The notes below the pieces were generated by a model, which ran no database searches, had not been told where the DNA came from, and saw only the letters and a program-made list of their open reading frames with translations. From NCBI GenBank assembly GCA_964363305.1, contig CAYIHX010000086.1:1-7309 (forward strand): 7,309 nt of DNA, written 5' to 3'. The DNA is from CAYIHX01 sp964363305 (lineage in GTDB: Bacteria > Bdellovibrionota > UBA1018). Numbering within the stretch: the first letter of the stretch is position 1; every line of letters starts with the position of its first letter. Of this stretch, positions 1-5,558 are shown piece by piece. The translations under genes and the position numbers were made by a program.

Positions 1-28
1 GCAGGACATTCGTATTGCTAATGCCTGC
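1..28. repeat. Bulged stem-loop at left window edge
   Basis: Bases 1-10 and 20-28 are complementary: GCAGG and CATT pair with AATG and CCTGC, leaving one bulged A (base 6) and a 9-base loop. This gives a 9-bp stem 55 bases beyond the prfC stop codon on the minus strand. It could be part of a transcription terminator for prfC or for a gene left of the window, but any T-run following it on the minus strand would lie outside the window, and on the plus strand no T-run follows. The structure is seen directly; its function is unproven. Confidence 0.35.
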
Positions 29-50
29 GGACATCTTCACTCGCTACCAA

Positions 51-78
51 CACAATAAAAATTTCACAATAAAAATTT
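51..78. repeat. Perfect tandem duplication of a 14-bp AT-rich unit
   Basis: The unit CACAATAAAAATTT occurs twice head to tail with no mismatch (51-64 and 65-78), directly after the end of prfC. It is AT-rich in a GC-rich neighbourhood. No coding potential is seen. It looks like a slippage-type duplication in the 3' untranslated region. On the minus strand it reads as T-rich sequence, but no GC-rich stem precedes it, so I do not call it a terminator. Confidence 0.8.
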
Positions 79-82
79 CGCC

Positions 83-1753
83 CTATGGGTCGCCCCGAAT
101 TTGTGGGGCCGTGGTGAGAAATTCGAGCTGTTTATAGGTCTCTTGAGCGTACCGGAGGCCCCAGTCGGTTTTAAACAGAATGAGGGGTTGCCCGTCGCGA
201 TCTTCGAGGCAGCGGGAGTCCTCTCTTCGCTCAAAGAGCGAGGGGTCGAACCCCGGCCCTCGGACCCATCGTGCGTGAATATAGGGGAGGCGATCGATTT
301 TCACATCAACTGTGTATTCGGCCTTGAGGCGATGCTGGAGGACTTCGAACTGTAACGCTCCTACGGCGCCGAGCACCGGATCTTTGTCACCGAGGCCGCG
401 TTGCTTGAAGACCTGGACGACGCCCTCTTCAGAAAGTTGGTCGAGGCCCTTCTTGAGCTGCTTGCGCTTCAGCGGGTCGAGGATGATGACTCCCGCGAAG
501 TGTTCGGGGGAGAAACGAGGAACGCCGCCGTACTCGATGCGGGGGCCAGTGCAAAGCGTGTCCCCAATTCGAAGCTCGCCGCTCGTGTCGAGGAGGCCAA
601 CGACGTCACCGGGCCAGGCCTCGTCGACGATCACGCGCTCTTGGGCGAAAAACTGAAGCGGTTTGGAGAGTCGGAACGTCGTGCCGAGTCGGGCATGCTT
701 GACGTCCATCCCGCGCTCAAAATGTCCGGAGCATACACGCATGAACGCGACTCGGTCGCGATGAGCGGGGTCCATATTCGCCTGAATTTTAAAAATGAAC
801 CCGCTGAAGTTCGGACTGGTGGGGTCGACAAACTCCCCTGATTCCAGCATTCGCGGCGGTGGCGGCGGCGCGAATTCGATGAAGCTTTGCAGAAAATGAT
901 CGAGCCCGAAGTTATTCATCGCGCTCCCGAAGTAGATGGGAGTGAGTTCGCCGTTGAGCACGCTTTCGTGATCGAAAGGATCGCCGGCCATCTGGACGAG
1001 CTCGAGTTCAGCTTTGAGCGTATTGAGAAGGTCAAGCGCCTCATCGACATCGTTACGTGGGCCACCGAGGGCAGCCAGGAGCTCGGGGTCATCCAATCCT
1101 TTGAAGGTTTGCGACTCGATTTTCGAGCGGACGTTCGCGACTCCTCCGGTGTTAAAGAATAGTACGGAATTATTTCTCAGGTCATACACGCCACGGAAAC
1201 GGTCGCCCGAGCCAATCGGCCAGCTCATCGGTGTCGAGCGAATTCCGAGAACTTTTTCGATTTCGTCGATGAGGTTGAGCGGCTCTTGTGAGGGACGATC
1301 GAGTTTGTTGATGAAGGTGAAAATCGGGAGGCCCCGCATGCGGCACACTTCGAAGAGCTTGCGCGTTTGCGGCTCGACGCCCTTGGCGGCGTCGATGAGC
1401 ATCACGGCAGCGTCGGCGGCAGTGAGCGTTCGATAGGTATCTTCAGAGAAATCCTTGTGGCCGGGAGTATCGAGAAGGTTGATTTGGATTCCTTGATACT
1501 CGAACTGAAGTACCGAGGTAGAGATCGAGATGCCTCGTTGCTTTTCGATCTCCATCCAGTCTGACGTTGTGTGCCGCTGATTCGCCTTGGCACGGACGGC
1601 GCCCGCCAGGTGGATGGCGCCACCGTAAAGCAGAAGTTTTTCGGTCAACGTTGTTTTCCCGGCATCCGGATGGGAGATGATCGCGAAGGTGCGACGGCGC
1701 TTGACCTCTTCTTCTAGACGCTCGTGCTGGGGTTGTTTTTGATCGCCTGACAT
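83..1753 (-). CDS. prfC: Peptide chain release factor 3 (RF3), translational GTPase
   Basis: RF3 is a cytoplasmic GTPase that binds the ribosome after peptide release and ejects RF1/RF2, so it recycles termination factors. From the ATG at 1753 the product is 556 residues, slightly longer than the E. coli protein (about 529). The GTPase motifs are all present: P-loop SHPDAGKTT (27-35), RGISISTS switch I (73-80), DTPGHKD (95-101), NKLD (149-152) and GSAMNNFG (276-283). The last matches the RF3 form of G5. A PPPPP stretch (296-300) leads into the beta-barrel domain II (about 310-390). The C-terminal domain III carries the RF3 blocks DPLKRKQLKKGLDQLSEEG and GALQFEVLQHRLKAEY. Start choice: an in-frame TTG at 1780 would add nine residues (MLAVNGNTS) and has AGGGGTGAG directly in front of it, but that purine run sits very close to the TTG. 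I prefer the ATG, although it has no clear Shine-Dalgarno sequence. The upstream gene is co-directional. The frame is intact and no key residue is missing. Confidence 0.95.
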   Translation of the reverse strand: MSGDQKQPQHERLEEEVKRRRTFAIISHPDAGKTTLTEKLLLYGGAIHLAGAVRAKANQRHTTSDWMEIEKQRGISISTSVLQFEYQGIQINLLDTPGHKDFSEDTYRTLTAADAAVMLIDAAKGVEPQTRKLFEVCRMRGLPIFTFINKLDRPSQEPLNLIDEIEKVLGIRSTPMSWPIGSGDRFRGVYDLRNNSVLFFNTGGVANVRSKIESQTFKGLDDPELLAALGGPRNDVDEALDLLNTLKAELELVQMAGDPFDHESVLNGELTPIYFGSAMNNFGLDHFLQSFIEFAPPPPPRMLESGEFVDPTSPNFSGFIFKIQANMDPAHRDRVAFMRVCSGHFERGMDVKHARLGTTFRLSKPLQFFAQERVIVDEAWPGDVVGLLDTSGELRIGDTLCTGPRIEYGGVPRFSPEHFAGVIILDPLKRKQLKKGLDQLSEEGVVQVFKQRGLGDKDPVLGAVGALQFEVLQHRLKAEYTVDVKIDRLPYIHARWVRGPGFDPSLFERREDSRCLEDRDGQPLILFKTDWGLRYAQETYKQLEFLTTAPQIRGDP

Positions 1754-1804
1754 AGAGGTATTGCCGTTGACAGCTAGCAACTCACCCCTGATTTATCCAC
1801 CAAA

Positions 1805-1823
1805 TTGTTAACTGGCTTAACAA
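1805..1823. promoter_or_regulatory. Perfect 7-bp dyad TTGTTAA-N5-TTAACAA upstream of prfC
   Basis: Bases 1805-1811 (TTGTTAA) and 1817-1823 (TTAACAA) are exact inverted copies around CTGGC. The site lies 52 bases upstream of the prfC ATG (25 upstream of the alternative TTG), where a promoter would be expected. Its AT-rich arms and short spacer resemble a dimeric repressor or activator operator. It could also be a weak RNA hairpin. I see no convincing pair of sigma-70 boxes around it. The symmetry is seen directly; the regulatory role is inference. Confidence 0.35.
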
Positions 1824-1824
1824 A

Positions 1825-1839
1825 CGGTGCCAGGCACCG
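1825..1839 (-). terminator. GC-rich palindrome after the coiled-coil gene, possible terminator
   Basis: CGGTGCC-A-GGCACCG is a perfect 7-bp inverted repeat with a one-base centre, four bases past the TAG of the coiled-coil gene. On the minus strand it is followed by TTTGTTAAG, a short and interrupted T-run, so it may work as a weak intrinsic terminator or as an mRNA 3'-end stabiliser. The GGTGCC-N-GGCACC core also has the look of a dispersed palindromic repeat, which cannot be judged from one copy. With a one-base centre, an RNA hairpin would have to open its innermost pairs to form a loop. Confidence 0.45.
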
Positions 1840-1843
1840 CAGG

Positions 1844-4264
1844 CTAGGCGGCTCTCTTTTTCTTCAGCTCGGTGTCGAGAGCTTTGATTTTGGTCTGGGC
1901 GGTGGTGAGCATGACGGCCAGCTCTTGGATTTTGGCCTTATAGTGTTCGATTTGGTCCTGGAGTTTTCGACTTCGTTCCATCTCCTTCTGGACTGCGTTG
2001 TTGAGGCTATTGGTTTTCGAGATCGCTTCCTTGTGGGCTTTCATCGCGCTACTGGTCTTGTTCATGAACTCGATCCGGTCTTTCTTGAGTTCTTCCGCAA
2101 TGGTACTCAGGCGGGAAACGGAGCGACGTTCCTTTTCGAGGATGTTATTGAGGGCGATGAGTCGACGGTCGAGCTGGTCGTGTTTTCGGCGCCATTCTTC
2201 CTTCTCGGAGTCGAGGCGGTCGAAGCGCTGCGCCATTCGTTTTTTGAGCAGGGAGCTGTCTTCGATTCGCGCCTGGAGCTGGTTTGCGTTTTTCACCGAG
2301 GCCATGTGGGCTTTGTCGATGAGATCGAGGTCGACCAAGAGTTTCGCGATCTCGCGGTCTTTCTGTTTCAGTAAGGCAAGGATTTCATGTGGAATGGGAA
2401 CTTCTTGGTCGGGGTTATTGTACTTCTTGAGGAGCTCATCCGGATCGATTCCCTGGAATTTGTCTTTAAAAATTTTTAGCTCGCCATCGAGGGTCTGGAT
2501 TCGTTCGTTTAGTCGCTGGATGTTCTGCTCGTGATCCTGAATGACATACTTGGCGCGGGTGGCGATTTTCTGTGAGGTATTCGCCATGTCGCTGATGTTT
2601 TGGTTCGCGGTTTCGAGATTCAGGATCTGAGTCCGACTTTTTTCAAAGTCCTTCATCATGTCGCCGTGTTCGGTTTCGAGTTCCGTGATGTAACCGGTTG
2701 ATCGGTCCACGAAGCCCTGGAGCTCAATCACTTTCTCGTTTGTTCGAATCAGGAGCGACTTGGCGTCGGCTAATTGAGAGCGGAGAACGGTGTTTTCGGT
2801 TCGCAGGGTTTCCGCGTTCGCGTCAGCACCGCTTTCAGGTGGAATTTCCAGGGAATCCGCGGCGCGTTTCATGGCCTCGACCTGGCGCATCTGCTCTTCG
2901 GCCGTCAGGGAGCCCTTTTCTCCCGGCAGCAGCAGGCCGTCGGGCCGCTTAGCCGAGGCAAAAGTGTCTTTTTTGATCCCGACGGATTCGCAGAGCTGCT
3001 CCGAGTCGCGTTCGACCCGATCCGCCTGTTTCTTCGCGTCTTCTTGGAGATTTGCGGAAGTTTGAATGTGCGCAGAAAAGTCCTTCGCGGCCAGCCGCTC
3101 CTGATCGGTCATCGTTTTGAAGGCTTTGCCTTGCAGCTCCTCCCATTTTTGTTGGAGTCCTCGTTGAGAGCCCTGCGAGTCCTTGAGGCGCTCGTGCAGG
3201 GCCACGATGGCCTGATTCTGGGCGAAGATCTTCGCCTTGAGTTCTTCGGTGGTTTGGCCGCCGACGGGCGGAGTCGGGACCGTGTCGATCGTGATGGCGT
3301 CAGCGCTCCCTACCGGCGCCTCCGGGGAGTCCGTAGTTGGTTTACGAATTTCGATCTTCGCGCCCAAGAGGCCCTCGAGGCCGGTGATGATTTGGTTGAC
3401 CGTATCCGAGACGAGCTCTTCGTTTTGATGATCGACGAGGTGGCGCATTTTGAGGAGATCTTCGTTGATCTCGCGCGCCTTGCCTCGAATGAGAAGGAGT
3501 GCTTTCGATGAAAGGAGTTTTCCCGGAGGGGCGGCATCCGAGAGGGCGGCTAGTTTGCCCAGGATATTCCTAGCCTGGTTTTGGACGAGGGAGTACTGTT
3601 TGCCCGGTTTGTCGGCGAAGCCGGCAACCTTGATCAGCTCTTCCTTGAATTTTCCGACCACGTCGGCGACGACGACACTGCCATCGTCCGCTGAAAGGGC
3701 CTTTTTCGATTGCAGACGTTGAACCTCCGTCTCGAGCTTGGCGGTCATGCCTTTGACGAGAATCTTGTCTTCGTGTTCGAGGTTATCAGAGTGGATGCTG
3801 TCGCCAAGGTCTTCAGCTTGTCCACGGAGTAGCTGAATGACGGCCTCGAAGGCGTCTGGAGCCCGCGCTGTTGGGCTCTCCATCACTTCAACATCCACGG
3901 AGCTCTCCGGCACCGGAACCTTGAGCTCTTCCGCCAGTTCGGCTGGCATTCCCTCAACGGCGATTCCCTGGGCCCCCTGGGTCTGGATCTCTTGAAGGAC
4001 GGCCTTGCCTTCGTCGGTTTCAAAAAAGGTACGGAGATATTGTGCGTAAACCTCTTGGTCGGCCGCCTGGACGAACATCTGGTCGATCTTAAATTTAGCC
4101 AGTTTATCGAGTGTTTCTTGTGCGAAGGAGTGACCCGTCGGAACGAGCTGAACGACGCGGTTGTTGGCCCGAAGAAGGATAAAGCACGAGAAAGGAACCA
4201 CCCGGTTTACGCGGATGATCGAGGTGAGAATCGGAAAATAATGTCCTTGGTCGCCCAGTTCCAA
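1844..4264 (-). CDS. Large coiled-coil protein with N-terminal DUF3391-like module, function unknown
   Basis: I do not recognise a named family for this 806-residue protein. Residues about 8-77 (YFPI near 9-12, VVPFSCFILL at 22-31, GHSFAQETLDKLAKF at 44-58, then a YAQYL end) follow the pattern of the small N-terminal module found before HD-GYP and other signalling domains in Bdellovibrio-like bacteria. No HD-GYP, GGDEF or kinase motif follows. Residues about 135-305 are helix-rich, 307-340 form a Pro/Thr/acidic linker, and 340-425 plus 483-806 are strongly heptad-like, rich in Glu, Lys, Gln and Leu. A Pro-containing break lies near 605-628, and the tail is basic (KKKRAA). No signal peptide or clear membrane helix is seen, so it is probably cytoplasmic. 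It may be a scaffold or cytoskeleton-like protein; SMC-type Walker motifs are absent. The start is a TTG at 4264, chosen because AAGGAG lies ten bases upstream and because later ATGs would cut the N-terminal module. The gene is divergent from the protease gene and precedes prfC. Confidence 0.85.
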   Translation of the reverse strand: MELGDQGHYFPILTSIIRVNRVVPFSCFILLRANNRVVQLVPTGHSFAQETLDKLAKFKIDQMFVQAADQEVYAQYLRTFFETDEGKAVLQEIQTQGAQGIAVEGMPAELAEELKVPVPESSVDVEVMESPTARAPDAFEAVIQLLRGQAEDLGDSIHSDNLEHEDKILVKGMTAKLETEVQRLQSKKALSADDGSVVVADVVGKFKEELIKVAGFADKPGKQYSLVQNQARNILGKLAALSDAAPPGKLLSSKALLLIRGKAREINEDLLKMRHLVDHQNEELVSDTVNQIITGLEGLLGAKIEIRKPTTDSPEAPVGSADAITIDTVPTPPVGGQTTEELKAKIFAQNQAIVALHERLKDSQGSQRGLQQKWEELQGKAFKTMTDQERLAAKDFSAHIQTSANLQEDAKKQADRVERDSEQLCESVGIKKDTFASAKRPDGLLLPGEKGSLTAEEQMRQVEAMKRAADSLEIPPESGADANAETLRTENTVLRSQLADAKSLLIRTNEKVIELQGFVDRSTGYITELETEHGDMMKDFEKSRTQILNLETANQNISDMANTSQKIATRAKYVIQDHEQNIQRLNERIQTLDGELKIFKDKFQGIDPDELLKKYNNPDQEVPIPHEILALLKQKDREIAKLLVDLDLIDKAHMASVKNANQLQARIEDSSLLKKRMAQRFDRLDSEKEEWRRKHDQLDRRLIALNNILEKERRSVSRLSTIAEELKKDRIEFMNKTSSAMKAHKEAISKTNSLNNAVQKEMERSRKLQDQIEHYKAKIQELAVMLTTAQTKIKALDTELKKKRAA

Positions 4265-4274
4265 ATCGTGGAGA

Positions 4275-4280
4275 CTCCTT
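4275..4280 (-). promoter_or_regulatory. Shine-Dalgarno site supporting the TTG start of the coiled-coil gene
   Basis: The minus strand reads AAGGAG here, a near-consensus ribosome binding site. It is separated by ten bases from the TTG at 4262-4264. The spacing is a little long but acceptable. No ATG or GTG lies in frame at a better distance, so this site decides the start. Confidence 0.65.
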
Positions 4281-4326
4281 ATTAATCTCTTCGGAGCCTT
4301 GCGTCTTTGGGTTGAGTGGCGGCGTT

Positions 4327-4357
4327 TTGACAGCTGAGGTGAACGGTGAGGGTTAAT
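4327..4357 (+). promoter_or_regulatory. Candidate sigma-70-type promoter for the HtrA-like gene
   Basis: TTGACA at 4327-4332 is a perfect -35 hexamer. The best downstream partner is GTTAAT at 4352-4357 (four of six matches to TATAAT), 19 bases away, followed by a run of eight T (4357-4364). The spacer is long and the second base of the -10 is not A, so this is only a candidate. It lies within the 148-base divergent region between the coiled-coil gene and the protease gene (4265-4412). I found no convincing opposite-facing promoter for the coiled-coil gene and no clear sigma-E type boxes, which might have been expected for a stress protease. Confidence 0.3.
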
Positions 4358-4412
4358 TTTTTTTCATGCCTCTTTCATCTCAGTTTTAAGCACTGCGTCT
4401 AGAGTGTCAGCT

Positions 4413-5555
4413 ATGGAAGTAAAAATGGTCGGGTGGTGGAAGAGGTTGGGTCTGGCTGGCGTCGTTGCCGGCGTGGCGGTTTTAGCGGGAGCCGGGGCTT
4501 CCCGACCCGAGGCGGCGCCGCTCCCGTTGCCGCCATCGAGCGGTCCCGAGCAGCTCTATGTAAATGTCGCCGAGCGGGTGATGCCTTCCGTGGTGAATAT
4601 CTACACGACCCAAGAGGTCCGTTCGCGCTCTCGGCGCTGGGGTGGACCGATGCCTTTTTTTCCCGGAATGCCAGGGGAAGAGGGCGTACCGGACTGGGGC
4701 GCGGGTGATCGCGCCGAGCGGCCTCAGTCGTTGGGAACCGGGTTTGTGTTCGAGATTGAGAATGGCAAGGCCCTGATTCTGACCAATCACCACGTGATCG
4801 ATGCGGCGGATCAGGTCTACGTGAAGTTTACCGAGAGCGAGGATGAGGCCGAAATCAAGGCTGAGTTGGTCGGCTCGGATCCAGAGCTCGATGTCGCGGT
4901 CGTCCGTGTGAAGGCGGCACCTCAAATGCAGGCGGCGCGCCTGGGGAATTCAGATCTTTTGCGAGTGGGCGAGTGGGTGGCGGCACTGGGCAACCCGTTC
5001 GGCCACGGGCATTCGATGACTCATGGAATTGTGAGCGCGAAGGCGCGGACGTTGCCGGGTGGTTGGGGCCGCTACCTTCAGACAGATGCTCCGATCAATC
5101 CCGGGAATTCAGGTGGCCCGCTGGTTAATCTTCAGGGAGAAGTCGTAGGAATCAATAACGCCATCGACGCGCGGGGACCGGGAATTGGGTTTGCGATCCC
5201 GATCAATTCAGTGAAGGAAATCGCGGAGCAGCTCAAGAAGACGGGAGAAATCGAGCGGGGTTTCATTGGCGTCTCGATCGCGTCCCTCGCGCAGACGCCG
5301 ATCCGGGAACGTCGAAAATATGGTCCGCAGCATCCGGTGATCATGCAGGTGGTTCCCGGTGAGCCTGCGGCAAGAGGCGGAGTGATGCCTTACGATATCG
5401 TGCGGCAGGTGAGCGGAAAAAAAGTCGAAACCGTGGAGGAGCTGCTTCATGAGGTGACGGCCGTGCCGGTGGGCACGCAGCTGACGCTCGAGGTGGACCG
5501 AGGCGGAACGATCAAAAAGCTCGAGGTAACCGCTGCGAAGCGCCCGAGGCGGTGA
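4413..5555 (+). CDS. Periplasmic HtrA/Deg-family serine protease, single PDZ domain
   Basis: HtrA proteases degrade or refold damaged proteins in the cell envelope, or trigger envelope stress signalling. From the ATG at 4413 the product is 380 residues. A basic start (WWKRL) and a Leu/Val/Ala/Gly-rich segment (about 12-28) end in AGA-S near 29-30, a plausible signal-peptidase site; if uncleaved, the segment could be a membrane anchor. The trypsin-like domain has the full triad: His127 in TNHHVI, Asp160 in ELDVAVVRV and Ser233 in NPGNSGGPL. An Arg-rich then Pro/Gly-rich loop (about 69-107) occupies the place of the regulatory LA loop. One PDZ domain follows (about 282-375, carboxylate-binding loop GFIGVSI at 283-289). 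A single PDZ resembles DegS in layout, whereas DegP/DegQ have two, so I give no symbol. Start choice is uncertain: GTG 4404 has no ribosome site, ATG 4413 has GAG eight bases upstream, and ATG 4425 has GGAAG five bases upstream and would still encode a good signal peptide. Confidence 0.93.
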   Translation: MEVKMVGWWKRLGLAGVVAGVAVLAGAGASRPEAAPLPLPPSSGPEQLYVNVAERVMPSVVNIYTTQEVRSRSRRWGGPMPFFPGMPGEEGVPDWGAGDRAERPQSLGTGFVFEIENGKALILTNHHVIDAADQVYVKFTESEDEAEIKAELVGSDPELDVAVVRVKAAPQMQAARLGNSDLLRVGEWVAALGNPFGHGHSMTHGIVSAKARTLPGGWGRYLQTDAPINPGNSGGPLVNLQGEVVGINNAIDARGPGIGFAIPINSVKEIAEQLKKTGEIERGFIGVSIASLAQTPIRERRKYGPQHPVIMQVVPGEPAARGGVMPYDIVRQVSGKKVETVEELLHEVTAVPVGTQLTLEVDRGGTIKKLEVTAAKRPRR

Positions 5556-5558
5556 TCG

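Noticed and set aside
1812..1838. Possible sigma-54 promoter before prfC (CTGGCACC on the minus strand)
   Set aside because: The TGGCAC half matches, but the required GC of the -12 element is missing at the right distance; TGGCAC is simply part of the palindrome.
1805..2374. Plus-strand open frame of about 189 codons (Phe/Leu/Glu-rich product)
   Set aside because: Nearly all of it is antisense to the 3' half of the coiled-coil gene. The many Phe, Leu and Glu residues are what the complement of Lys/Glu/Gln-rich coiled-coil codons produces. Its start has no ribosome site.
2774..3511. Open frame of about 245 codons on the plus strand opposite the coiled-coil gene
   Set aside because: It lies wholly antisense to a long intact gene whose product has clear heptad and domain structure. 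Its translation shows no recognisable motif, and long antisense frames are expected in GC-rich coding DNA.
4328..4413. Possible repeat pair TGACAGCT (4328) and TGTCAGCT (4405) flanking the promoter region
   Set aside because: The two differ in the core, are neither exact direct nor exact inverted copies, and the match is short enough to be chance.
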